Below the pieces are notes generated by a model. It ran no database searches. It was not told the origin of the DNA and worked only from the letters and a program-made list of their open reading frames with translations. This document shows, one piece after another, positions 11,222 to 20,069 of a stretch of DNA of 63,151 nt (position 1 is its first letter; every line of letters starts with the position of its first letter). A program made the position numbers and the translations under genes. This DNA comes from Triparma columacea (lineage: Eukaryota; Sar; Bolidophyceae; Parmales; Triparmaceae): positions 1,067 to 64,217 of the forward strand of contig BRYA01000480.1 of the NCBI GenBank assembly GCA_030267965.1, read 5' to 3'.

Positions 11222-12064
11222 TCAAGCGTACATAGGGGGGAGCTCAGCAAGCAGCTCTTCCGCTGTGTCAATGTACTCCTTATCGCTGCCTTCGGTGATT
11301 ACCTTCGTGAGCCAGACCCGGGCCTGGGCCGCGTCCTGAGGCAACCCATAACTCCCCTCAGCAAAACCAATCCCAAGCGCAAGATACGACAAGCAGCAGC
11401 CCCCCTGTGCAGCCCGGGATGTGTAGAATAGTCCAAGCGCATTAACCTTATCTCCGCCTAGGCCATATAGGAGGCATTCGCCATAGCCACCCATACACTC
11501 CACGTTCCCAAGTTCTGCCCCGCGCTTGTGCCACTCTCGCGCTTGCTTCATATCCTTAGGAAGGCCGTAAGTCCCATTGTCATATGATATAGCGAGTTGG
11601 AACATGGCATCCGTGTCGCCTCCCTCGGCTGCCTCTCGCCACTTCTTCACCTTCTTCTCATTCTTGAGCTTAGCCTTCCACGCTTTGACCTTATCGTCAC
11701 TCACGGCACCGCTCTTGACCAGCGCTTCGATCGTGGACTTGGCTTGAGTCGCAGGGAACAAATGACGCCCCATGTGGTTATTCGTGCTGGGACTGGTCCT
11801 CTTCGTCCTGAGCCACTGCTCGATGGCAGAGCGCTCGTAGATCTTGCAATCCTCAGCCATGACGGGGTCGATGGGAAGCTCGAGGGTGATGGGGCACAGC
11901 CAGTTGTCCGCGATGGAATCCATCACTCCGCTGATACGGCGTGCTTTCCTCTCTGATACGGCGTGCTTCCTCTCGGTCAAAGCGAGCTCAGACTCCGTGT
12001 CCTCGAGCTTGCGTTTGAAAGGGTTCTCCACCTTCACGACAACGACGCTGTTGTCAGAGTCCAT
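11222..12064 (-). CDS. U-box and Sel1-repeat protein, copy 1
   Basis: Probable U-box E3 ubiquitin ligase with Sel1 (TPR-like) repeats for substrate binding, 280 residues. The first plausible ATG is at 12064 (MDSDNSVVVVKVENPF), identical to the start of the downstream paralogue; the open frame upstream lacks conservation and overlaps a tandem repeat, so I leave it out. A helix precedes the U-box (DNWLCPITLELPIDPVM, then YERSAIEQWL). Three Sel1-type repeats follow (GGDTDAMFQLAISYDNG, LGNVECMGGYGECL, AARGG-like AAQGGCCLSYLALGIGF). Relative to copy 2 it has about eight extra residues near position 35, made by a short tandem duplication (ERKHAVSERKARRI). Cys replaces Gly in AEDCKIYE. The ligase role is inferred from domain family. 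Confidence 0.85.
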   Translation of the reverse strand: MDSDNSVVVVKVENPFKRKLEDTESELALTERKHAVSERKARRISGVMDSIADNWLCPITLELPIDPVMAEDCKIYERSAIEQWLRTKRTSPSTNNHMGRHLFPATQAKSTIEALVKSGAVSDDKVKAWKAKLKNEKKVKKWREAAEGGDTDAMFQLAISYDNGTYGLPKDMKQAREWHKRGAELGNVECMGGYGECLLYGLGGDKVNALGLFYTSRAAQGGCCLSYLALGIGFAEGSYGLPQDAAQARVWLTKVITEGSDKEYIDTAEELLAELPPMYA

Positions 12065-12589
12065 GGTGACCGGTTCGAGTAGGGAGTAGGCTGGGTGTAT
12101 GTGCCCAACTTGTTGTGCAAATCCCGAGAGGTTTCCGAGAGAGGTTGGAGCAGGGAGTAGGCTGGGGGTATGTGACCAACTTGTTGTGCAAATCCCGAGA
12201 GGTTTCCGAGAGTGGAGAGTGGCTGAACAGTGTGTACAGTGGCCCCTGTAGCGCAAGGGAGGGAGATTGAAGTTGTTGTAGTCGATAGTAATATAGTAGA
12301 AGAGTATGTTGAGGTGAGAAGAGGTCGAATGGCGCGTTAGAACGGAAGATATAGAACAAAAGCCGGATACCTTTTGTTGGAGGCCTGGAGAGAAAATTCT
12401 GGAGTTTCTGTAATTCTTTGTTGTTCCAATCCAAGTATAGTCAGGAGTGAAACAATCGGATCGGATCATAATATAAAGATGACAATATTTAAAACTCTTT
12501 CTTGTTCAATCAATCGTTCAATTGTTTTATCTGATCTGAGATAAATATGGGATATGGACCCTATTCTTTTCATTTGGATGTGCAGGAAA
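12065..12589. other. Spacer between U-box paralogues
   Basis: 525 bases upstream of copy 1. It holds a 71-bp-period tandem repeat (12082-12212), a short stretch on the plus strand resembling the 3' end of the BspA-like genes (12388-12417, reading ILEFL then stop), and from 12564 the 3' flank of the duplicated unit. Confidence 0.5.
12082..12212. repeat. Tandem repeat, two copies, 71-bp period
   Basis: Two near-identical copies of about 60 bases (12082-12141 and 12153-12212) lie immediately upstream of the copy 1 start codon. Each begins GGGAGTAGGCTGGG and ends CCGAGAGGTTTCCGAGAG. The region before copy 2 of the gene (from about 13428) shows only the first about 20 bases of one unit. Confidence 0.85.
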
Positions 12590-13411
12590 TCAAGCGTACA
12601 TAGGGGGGAGCTCAGCAAGCCGCGCTTCCGCTTCGTCAATGTGAACCTGATGGCTGCCTCCGGTGATTACCTTCGTGAGCCAGACCCGGGCCTGGGCCAT
12701 GTCCTGAGGCAACCCAAAAGTCCCCTTAGCGAAGCCAAACCCAAGCATAAGATGCGACGAGCAGCAGCCCCCCTGTGCAGCCCGAGATGTGTAGAACATT
12801 CCAAGCACATTAACCACATCTCCGCCTATGCCCCTTAGGAGGCATTCGCCATAGCCACCCATACACTCTACGTTCCCAAGTTCTGCCCCGCGCTTTAACC
12901 ACTCTCGCGCTTGCTTCTTATCCATAGGAAGGCCGTTTTCCCCATATGCGTACGATCTAGCGAGTTGTCGCATGGCATCAGCGTCGCCTCCCTCGGCTGC
13001 CTCTCGCCACTTCTTCACCTTCTCCTCATTCTTGAGCTTCGCCTTCCATGCTTTGGCCTTATCGTCACTCACGGCACCGCTCTTGACCAGCGCTTCGATC
13101 GTGGACTTAGCTTGAGGAGCAGGAAACAAACGGCCCCCCATGGGGTTATTCGTGCTGGGACTGGTCATCTTCTCCCTGAGCCACTGCTCGATGGCAGAGC
13201 GCTCGTAGATCTTGCCATCCTCAGCCATGACGGGGTCGATGGGAAGCTCAAGGGTGATGGGGCACAGCCAGTTGTCCACGATGGAATCCATCACTCCGCT
13301 GATACGGTGTGCTTTACTCTCGGTCAAAGCGAGCTCAAGCTCCGTGTCCTCAAGCTTGCGTTTGAAAGGGTTCTCCACCTTCACGACAACGACGCTGTTG
13401 TCAGAGTCCAT
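12590..13411 (-). CDS. U-box and Sel1-repeat protein, copy 2
   Basis: Paralogue of the 11222-12064 gene, 273 residues, start at 13411. U-box about residues 48-115 (WLCPITLELPIDPVMAEDGK, YERSAIEQWLRE). A charged linker (AKAWKAKLKNEEKVKKWREA) leads into Sel1 repeats near 137-172, 173-209 and 210-248, and the protein ends AELPPMYA like copy 1. The two genes are in direct tandem, offset by 1368 bases at the 3' flank, and near-identical in the N-terminal half and linker. Divergence concentrates in the Sel1 repeats. E3 ligase function is a family inference. Confidence 0.87.
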   Translation of the reverse strand: MDSDNSVVVVKVENPFKRKLEDTELELALTESKAHRISGVMDSIVDNWLCPITLELPIDPVMAEDGKIYERSAIEQWLREKMTSPSTNNPMGGRLFPAPQAKSTIEALVKSGAVSDDKAKAWKAKLKNEEKVKKWREAAEGGDADAMRQLARSYAYGENGLPMDKKQAREWLKRGAELGNVECMGGYGECLLRGIGGDVVNVLGMFYTSRAAQGGCCSSHLMLGFGFAKGTFGLPQDMAQARVWLTKVITGGSHQVHIDEAEARLAELPPMYA

Positions 13412-13712
13412 GGCGACCGGTTCGAGGAGGGAGTAGGCTGGGTGTATGTGACGAAGAGGGGAAATAACTTAAACTTGGACGTGAATAGGAGATAAAAACC
13501 AACAATAGGACAAATAACAACTGTTGAAAGCCTTAACAAGGGTTATCATTGTCGTTGTTGTCCCGCCTTACCTTTATTTTGATTAACCCTTTTCGGAGGT
13601 CGGAGGGAAGATTTTGAGCCAATCCAGCATTAGTTTGTTTTTGCGTTAGGATTAGGGTTACTTCACCTCAAAGTCGATCCATCTTTCATCTCTTCTCAAT
13701 TCTTCAAATCTA
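13412..13712. promoter_or_regulatory. Divergent intergenic region
   Basis: 301 bases between the U-box copy 2 start and the next plus-strand gene. Beyond the about 35 bases shared with the repeat upstream of copy 1, I see nothing named. Confidence 0.35.
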
Positions 13713-15279
13713 ATGGATATTGAGCAGTTTTCAGTCTACTTTTCCCCCCACACCTTCTCCCTCGTCTTCCACTACCCCTCCTCTCATACCCAAACCTCCA
13801 TCCCTCTTTCTCGTCTCCCCCTCTATATCTCCAATTCTCTCTCCCTCCCCTCTCCACTATCTCAAAAGTCGCTACCCTCCTCCTACATCCCCTCAACCCC
13901 TGGCCCCGATGTAGTGATTGGAGATGTAACCTTCAAGAATGTTCATTCCTTCATCCGCGCAGACGTTTACGACGTCGGTTCACTCGATTACATTCTCATC
14001 CCCTCCTCTGAACCTTCATCTCCTCGTCCCAGCCTCTTGAGTGGCGTTTTAATAGTTGGGTGAGTGAGAGCATCTGATCCCTCTCATGTCCCCCTCCCCC
14101 CTTTCACCCTGACCCCCCCTCACCCATCCTCCCGTCCTCCCATCCTCTCCCAGCCCCTCCGGTAACTGCATCTATCCCCCTCTTCCTCCTCTCCCCTTAA
14201 TAACCCTCTCCACCCAAACCCCCTCTCCTCCCCCTCCCCCCCCACCCCAACCTCTTACCTCATCCCTAACCTCCCTAACCTCCCACCTCAAGTCCCGTTT
14301 ACAAACCTCCCAAACCCACCGTACCTCATTACTCCACCTCCTACGTTCTAAATCAACATCACTAAACCGGTCACGTCTCGAACTATCAAACCGTAACCTT
14401 ACCACACACACACATTGTCCCGTAAACCCCCTATCAGTATCATACGATTCCATACCTGAAGCTGGGGTTGTTAACTTCAAAGTAAAGCTGGAGGTTAACG
14501 GTGACTTTGATTGTGTGTCTTTGTCGTTTTCAAGCGAGCAAGTTTACGTTACCTCAAAATCCGGTGTATACTTCTCTTCACCTGTGTCGTCTTCGGATGA
14601 GGTAAGAGGAGGTGTAAAGGAGATCTCGGTTGAGGTTGTGTATAACGAGAGTGAGGTAGGGAGGTATAATAACTCAGGTGTTAGATTTGACTTTGATGTA
14701 TTCTGGGTCGAACGGGACAAGGTTGTTAGGTGTAAACCCGGGGGGTGGGTTAGGGTGGGGATGGAGGAATTTGTTAGAAGGGGGGGAGGGAACGTGGGAG
14801 GGGAAGGGGGGGAGAAGAGGAGGGGAGAGGTGAGACATGTTGAGGGGTGGCGGGTTTACTTTTTTATTCCCTTTTATCCCGCCTAACCACTCCCCCCCCC
14901 CNNNNNNNNNNNNNNNNNNNNNNNCCCCCCCCCCCCCCCGGTAACGCAGTGCGGGATAAGGGAGGTCGCAACAATGAGCTGCCTCGGTGTAAGCTCCCGT
15001 GTTCTTCAATTGGTAAAATCCAAGCCTTTCCCGTACGGTTCCGGGGTAACGTTCCTGGAGGAGGGTAGGGTTGAGGTTTACGGGAGGACGGTTACTGTTA
15101 GGGACGGCATCGTGGAGTGGATGAAGGGGATGGGAATGAAGGTGGGAGGGAAGGATACGGGGGAAGGGGAAAGGAGGGAGAGGAGGGTAAGGGAATGCAT
15201 TGAGAGGGAAATGGGAAGGGGGGGGAGGAAGGAAAGGATGGATACGGATAGGGCGGTTTTCGAGTTTGAAATGTTGTGA
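13713..15279 (+). CDS. Unrecognised protein, gene crossed by a sequencing gap
   Basis: Exons 13713-14059, 14154-14829 and 14950-15279 join in frame to about 450 residues. The gap (14902-14924) falls inside the proposed second intron, which shows a GTGAGA donor, CCTAACC branch sequence, a C homopolymer and a CGCAG acceptor, so the coding sequence may be complete. No domain is recognised. Visible features: hydrophobic/aromatic N-terminus (EQFSVYFSPHTFSLVFHY), a Pro/Ser/Thr-rich middle, a beta-rich segment (VVNFKVKLEVNGDFDCVSLSF, YVTSKSGVYFSSP), and a basic Gly/Arg-rich end. The intron 1 phase and frame match support one gene. Alternative splitting cannot be excluded. Confidence 0.55.
14902..14924. 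other. Assembly gap (23 N) in poly-C
   Basis: A run of 23 N is flanked by 11 C on the left and 15 C on the right. It lies in a predicted intron and most likely marks a C homopolymer that could not be read through. Confidence 0.95.
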
Positions 15280-15290
15280 TAGGGGGGGGG

Positions 15291-15335
15291 GGAGAGAAAG
15301 AGAGAGAGAGAGAGAAAGAAAGAGAGAGAGAGAGA
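15291..15335. repeat. GA microsatellite
   Basis: Purine tract of GA dinucleotides broken by two AAAG units, just after the stop codon of the upstream gene and in its presumptive 3' UTR. Confidence 0.9.
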
Positions 15336-15504
15336 TGATGTCGAAAGTGAAGGGTTTGGGTGTGACTCGTGAAGTATTTTTGTTGTATTACCACGAAAAA
15401 AACATAAAAGTCGCCCTTACTTTCCTTCCTCAGTTTCTAAATCTAAATCCTCGTCCCTTGCCTGTACTTCCAACTCCCCCCCCCCCCCCCACACACACAC
15501 ACAT

Positions 15505-16626
15505 TCACTTCCTCCCCCCTCTTTTTGGTGTCCCTTTCCCTGCCCTCCAAGGTTGTTGGGAAAATCCCACTCCTCCCATGTTTACTCCCTCCCCTCCTCC
15601 CATGCTTCCAGCCTCGCCTAACCTTCTATGATTCTCCAAGTCAAGTTCATCAACCTCTGGAACTATCTCATAAACCCCCCCAACCGAAGAAGTTAAACCT
15701 AGACGTTTTGAAATTGAAGTTGAAGTACAGACAATCATAAGAAGTAATGACGACGTTAGTACAAAGTACATCTCCCATGTGTAGTACCCTTTTGAGACCC
15801 CCTCACCATCAGATGAGTCTGATGTTCCCCATGTTGTCCCAGCGTTGAATTTGACAACTGGTAGCGTTAGGATAACGTAGGATATAGCTGATGCAAAGTG
15901 TGCTGTAACGGTATGCACGCGGAAGGAACTTGTAGGGAGAGGTGTTACTCCAAGGACTTTCCAAAGGTCGTGTAAAGTCAAAGCTAGGGATACAGCGAGG
16001 AGGGCGCAGCTTGCGGTTGAGGCTAGGAAGAAGTATATACCCTGAGGGTCGGAGATTACGGAGGATATTGATATTGAGGTGAGCTTGTGTGTAGGTGGGG
16101 GGATGGTGTTGGTGGCATCGTTTGTGTAAGGCGCTGTTGGGTAGGGTGATTTGACGGCTGATTCTACAGCAGCAGGTGATTGCGTGAAAAGGTTTGTCAT
16201 ATCATCCTTTAGAGGACGTAAGTTTGTATAGGCGTTACATATTTGAGAGAAACAGCGGGTGTAACCAACTGTTAGTGGGATGGGGATTGATACTCCTGCC
16301 ACTACCTCCTGTCGTTGAAGGAGGAGGAAGATTTTGGTGGGAGAAGAAGAGAGAGAGAGAGATGGAGAAGAATGGGGAGAAGATGGGGAGAAGATAGAGG
16401 ATAGGGGAAGGGGTTTTGTTTGTTGTGAGTGGGTTTGGGTGTTGTGTGAGTACATAAAACATCTCGACATCTCGATGTCAACCTCAATCTCAAATAAATC
16501 ATCCCAGACTCTCAACTTACAGCCGCATAATTGAACGTTACTAATGGTGATGTAAATAGGATTATTGTGTTTACAATCTCCAATACAAAATATGCTGCAA
16601 TAAGCCTTCCAATCATCATTTTTCAT
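15505..16626 (-). CDS. Small multi-pass membrane protein, unrecognised
   Basis: The frame is open for 373 codons, but 16482-16309 looks like a 174-nt retained intron (GAG|GTTGAC donor, dense C/T tract, ACGACAG acceptor, multiple of three). Without it the product is about 315 residues. The stronger GTAAGT donor at 16520 would create an immediate stop, so I do not use it. At least three membrane helices are visible: GIYFFLASTASCALLAVSLAL, TAHFASAISYVILTLPVV and MYFVLTSSLLLMIVCTSTSI; another may lie near VVAGVSIPIPLTVGY. The C-terminus is Gly-rich and basic. I do not recognise the family. Start at 16626 is the first ATG. Confidence 0.55.
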   Translation of the reverse strand: MKNDDWKAYCSIFCIGDCKHNNPIYITISNVQLCGCKLRVWDDLFEIEVDIEMSRCFMYSHNTQTHSQQTKPLPLSSIFSPSSPHSSPSLSLSSSPTKIFLLLQRQEVVAGVSIPIPLTVGYTRCFSQICNAYTNLRPLKDDMTNLFTQSPAAVESAVKSPYPTAPYTNDATNTIPPPTHKLTSISISSVISDPQGIYFFLASTASCALLAVSLALTLHDLWKVLGVTPLPTSSFRVHTVTAHFASAISYVILTLPVVKFNAGTTWGTSDSSDGEGVSKGYYTWEMYFVLTSSLLLMIVCTSTSISKRLGLTSSVGGVYEIVPEVDELDLENHRRLGEAGSMGGGEGVNMGGVGFSQQPWRAGKGTPKRGGRK

Positions 16627-16904
16627 TGGATCAACCCCATCTGAAAAAACCCTGAATTCCTTTTAGACTGTATTTTATACTGTATTTTAGGACTTAGCGC
16701 CTTTTTACGAACAACAAACTCTTACCAATACCAACAACAATACTATATTTACACCAAATCCAAACCACATTACAGGCTTTAGCTAATTTGGTCACCTCTA
16801 CATCGCCAAAATACCTAACTTTCAATCTCCTCCTCTCCATCTAATCATTCACGCCATACTCTAGCTCAAGCACTATCAGTACTACCACTTTCATCCTCCC
16901 CGAG

Positions 16905-18107
16905 ATGCCCAGCTCAGCAGTGTACTCTGGCGTAGAGAGCTTCAGGGACAACGATGAACTCACGGAGGTGACTTTTGCAAAGGGAGTGACAACGATTGGC
17001 GAAAGTGCCTTCGAAGGATGCTCTTCCCTCATGGCCATCACAATCCCGGACGGAGTGACAACGATTGGAAAATACGCCTTCTACGGATGCTCCTCCCTCA
17101 CGGCCATCACCATCCCAGACGGAGTGACGATGATTAGTGAGAGCGCCTTCCGCGAATGCTCATCCCTCACGGCTATCACAATCCCGGACGGAGTGATGGA
17201 GATTGGCGGATGCACCTTCTTCTCCTGCTCCTCCCTCACAGCCATCACCATCCCGGACGGAGTGACAACGATCGGCAATTACGCCTTCTACGACTGCTCC
17301 TCCCTCACGGCCATCACCATCCCGGACAGAGTGACGATAATTGGCGAACACGCCTTCCAAGGATGCTACTCCCTCACGGCCATCACCATCCCGGACGGAG
17401 TGACGAAGATTGGCGAAAATACCTTCAACAGATGCTCCTCCCTCACGGCCATCACAATCCCGGACGGAGTAACGACGATTGGTTATGGCACCTTCTACGG
17501 ATGCTACTCCCTCACGGCCATCACCATCCCGGACTCTGTGACGATGATTAGTGGATACGCCTTCAACAGATGTTCCTCCCTCACGGCCATCACCATCCCA
17601 GACGGAGTGACGATGATTAGTGAATACGCCTTCTACAGATGCTCCTCCCTCACGGCAATCACCATCCCGGACGGAGTGACGACAATTGGCGATGGCGCCT
17701 TCAAGGAATGCTCCTCCCTCACGGCGATCACAATCCCGGACTCAGTGACAACGATTTACAATCGCGCCTTCAGAGATTGCGCTGCCCTTACGAAACTCAG
17801 TTTATCTCCTGCTGTTTCCATCGGTGAAGACTGCTTCTTGAACTGCACTGCCCTTATCACTGCCGCTGCTGATCAAAATATGTCGACCGTCGAGGACCTC
17901 CTCCATTCTAGGTGGCACCGCATACGTGAACGCGTCAACGCTCTATTGTGTCTCAAGGGAACCTGGGATCACGTGGAGAACCCACCCAGGAGATCGGCTA
18001 GGAAGCGGAAGCGAACTGACGGAGTTGAAGCCCCACCGCTAAGGGTAACTGAGGCACGCGAGAAGATCCCGAAAGTTTTGTGGAGAGTCATTCTGGAATT
18101 TCTGTAA
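16905..18107 (+). CDS. BspA-type leucine-rich repeat protein, copy 1
   Basis: 400 residues, intronless. After a short lead come 12 repeats of exactly 23 residues of the BspA/LRR_5 type, consensus LTAITIPDGVTTIG, two variable residues, AF, two variable residues, CSS, plus a degenerate thirteenth (LTKLSLSPAVSIG). The C-terminal domain (about residues 320-400) has no repeats and contains a basic nuclear-localisation-like cluster RRSARKRKR before a helix ending KVLWRVILEFL. Such LRRs form a solenoid that binds proteins or glycans; family members in protists are mostly of unknown function. There is no signal peptide, so I infer an intracellular, possibly nuclear, protein. A tandem paralogue follows at 18584. 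The reverse strand is open for long distances only because of the repeat. Confidence 0.88.
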   Translation: MPSSAVYSGVESFRDNDELTEVTFAKGVTTIGESAFEGCSSLMAITIPDGVTTIGKYAFYGCSSLTAITIPDGVTMISESAFRECSSLTAITIPDGVMEIGGCTFFSCSSLTAITIPDGVTTIGNYAFYDCSSLTAITIPDRVTIIGEHAFQGCYSLTAITIPDGVTKIGENTFNRCSSLTAITIPDGVTTIGYGTFYGCYSLTAITIPDSVTMISGYAFNRCSSLTAITIPDGVTMISEYAFYRCSSLTAITIPDGVTTIGDGAFKECSSLTAITIPDSVTTIYNRAFRDCAALTKLSLSPAVSIGEDCFLNCTALITAAADQNMSTVEDLLHSRWHRIRERVNALLCLKGTWDHVENPPRRSARKRKRTDGVEAPPLRVTEAREKIPKVLWRVILEFL

Positions 18108-18583
18108 CTCTAAAATCAATGTTGAACAATGTAGGCAAGAAATGTGTCATAGTCTTTAGCACTTTTCAGAAGCGACATGCTCATGTTGCTCCCTGAGCTA
18201 TTTTAGAGTAGCGCTTACAAGTAGAGGAAAAATAAATGAGGAAAATAAATAAGGAAATCCGAGGAAAAGAGGCTTTGGTGGGAAATTTGGGCAGAATTTG
18301 GCAAGAAAGCTGTATTATACACTTTAGCTACGTTTCACAACCAACCTAACTCTTCACAATACAAACAAAGATACTACTACCTACACCATATCCAAAAACA
18401 TTGTATATTAGCTTAAATTTGGTCCTCAAAAACTACATTATCCAAATCCCTAACTTGCAATCTCCTCCTCTCCATCTAAACATTCACGCCATACCTTAGC
18501 TCAAGCGCTGTCAGGACTTCTTCTTTCAACCTTCCCAAATCCTTCCCAAATCCTTCCCAAATCCTTCCCAAATCCTTCCCAAA
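18108..18583. other. Spacer between BspA-like paralogues
   Basis: 476 bases. Its last about 300 bases resemble the region upstream of copy 1 (shared CAATCTCCTCCTCTCCATCTA and CATTCACGCCATAC), so the duplicated unit includes the promoter. A purine-rich stretch with GGAAAATAAATAAGGAAA lies near 18225-18260. No other gene. Confidence 0.55.
18531..18583 (+). repeat. 11-bp leader repeat, about five copies
   Basis: Tandem copies of CTTCCCAAATC end directly against the ATG at 18584. The copy 1 gene lacks this array. It would form the 5' UTR next to the start codon. Confidence 0.9.
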
Positions 18584-19996
18584 ATGCCCAAATCAGCAGT
18601 ATACTCCGGCAAAGAGAGATTCTTGAATGATCATGAACTCACAGAGGTGACTTTTGCAAAGGGAGTGACGTCAATTGGGGATGATGCCTTCAACGGATGC
18701 TCCTCCCTCACAGCCATCACCATCCCGGAAGGAGTGACGTCGATTGGCGATTACTCCTTTAACGGATGCTCCTCCCTCATGGCCATCACCATCCCGGACG
18801 GAGTGACAACGATTGGTGAACGCGCCTTCGTTAAATGCTCCTCCCTCACGACCATCACAATCCCAGACGGAGTGACGACGATTAGCAGGAGCGCCTTCTA
18901 CAAATGCTCCTCCCTCATGGCCATCACTATCCCGGATGGAATGACGTCGATTGGCAATTTCGCCTTCTACGGATGCTCCTCCCTCACGGCCATCACCATC
19001 CCGGACGGAGTGACAACGATTGGCGATTGCGCCTTCGCAGAATGCTCCTCTCTCACGGCCATCACCATCCCGGACGGAGTGACAACAATTAGCGCCTTCT
19101 CTGGATGCTCCTCCCTCGTGGCTATCACTATCCCGGAGGGAGTGACGACAATTGGCGAGGGCGCCTTCGAAGACTGCTCCTCCCTCACGGCCATCACCAT
19201 CCCGGACAGAGTGACGATAATTGGCGAGGGCGCCTTCAACGGATGCTCCTCCCTCACGGCCATCACCATCCCGGACAGAGTGACGACAATTGGTGATGGC
19301 GTATTCTCCGGATGCTCCTCCCTCGCAGCCATCACAATCCCGGTCGGAGTGACAACAATTGGCGAACACGCCTTCGAAGGATGCTCCTCCCTCACGGCCA
19401 TCAACATCCCGGACGGAGTGACGAAGATTGCCAATCAAGCCTTCGAAGGATGCTCCTCCCTCACGGCCATCAACATCCCGGACGGAGTGACGAAGATTGC
19501 CAATCAAGCCTTCGAAGGATGCTCCTCCCTCACGGCCATCACTATCCCGGACGGAGTGACGATGATTGGCAACTGGGCCTTCAACGGATGCTCCTCCCTC
19601 ACGGCAATCTCCATCCCAAATGGAGTGACGGAGATTGGCCTTCAAGCCTTCAGAAATTGCTCCGCCCTGACGGAACTTATACTAACTCCTGCCGTTTCCA
19701 TCGGTGTAGACTGCTTCTCGAACTGCACCGCCCTAATCACTGCCGCTGCTGATCAAAATATGTCCACTGTCTCGGACCTTCTCCATTACAGGTGGCATCG
19801 CAATGTCGCAGTGATCGAACGCGTCAACGCTCTTCTTTGCCTTAAGGGAACCTGGGATCACGTGGAGAACCCACCCAGGAGATCGGCAAGGAAGCGGAAG
19901 CGAACTGACGGAGTTGAAGCCCCACCGCTAAGGGCAAGTGAGGCACGTGAGAAGATCCCGAAAGTTTTGTGGAGAGTCATTCTGGAATATCTGTAA
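18584..19996 (+). CDS. BspA-type leucine-rich repeat protein, copy 2
   Basis: 470 residues, intronless paralogue of 16905-18107 with 15 repeats of the same 23-residue module plus a degenerate last one. Two neighbouring modules (19385-19453 and 19454-19522) appear identical at base level, a very recent duplication. One module (about residues 162-182) is two residues short (TTISAFSGCSS). The C-terminal domain matches copy 1 almost exactly (ITAAADQNMSTV, PPRRSARKRKRTDG, KVLWRVILEYL) apart from a short NVAVI insertion. The constant C-terminus and the variable repeat number suggest the solenoid is the evolving part. Partner and role unknown. Confidence 0.88.
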   Translation: MPKSAVYSGKERFLNDHELTEVTFAKGVTSIGDDAFNGCSSLTAITIPEGVTSIGDYSFNGCSSLMAITIPDGVTTIGERAFVKCSSLTTITIPDGVTTISRSAFYKCSSLMAITIPDGMTSIGNFAFYGCSSLTAITIPDGVTTIGDCAFAECSSLTAITIPDGVTTISAFSGCSSLVAITIPEGVTTIGEGAFEDCSSLTAITIPDRVTIIGEGAFNGCSSLTAITIPDRVTTIGDGVFSGCSSLAAITIPVGVTTIGEHAFEGCSSLTAINIPDGVTKIANQAFEGCSSLTAINIPDGVTKIANQAFEGCSSLTAITIPDGVTMIGNWAFNGCSSLTAISIPNGVTEIGLQAFRNCSALTELILTPAVSIGVDCFSNCTALITAAADQNMSTVSDLLHYRWHRNVAVIERVNALLCLKGTWDHVENPPRRSARKRKRTDGVEAPPLRASEAREKIPKVLWRVILEYL

Positions 19997-20069
19997 ACTC
20001 GGCCCATAATACTACATGATTATACGTTAAAACTCTTTGAACGATTGATTTAATGCTTTATTCGGATTT

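Noticed and set aside
12065..12469. N-terminal extension of U-box copy 1
   Set aside because: Lies across a tandem repeat, begins with an unrelated sequence and is absent in copy 2, whose start matches MDSDNSVVVV.
16309..16520. Use of the GTAAGT donor at 16520 in the small membrane protein
   Set aside because: Joined to the CGACAG acceptor it makes an immediate stop; the GAG|GTTGAC donor keeps the frame.
18671..19645. Long minus-strand reading frame (324 codons) through BspA copy 2
   Set aside because: It is the shadow of the 69-base repeat: when the module lacks stops in one reverse frame, every copy does. Composition (HSVRDGDGREGGAS repeats) is non-protein-like.
16905..19750. CRISPR-like regular array
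   Set aside because: The 69-base periodicity is a coding LRR module with variation at the protein level, in a eukaryotic nuclear context.
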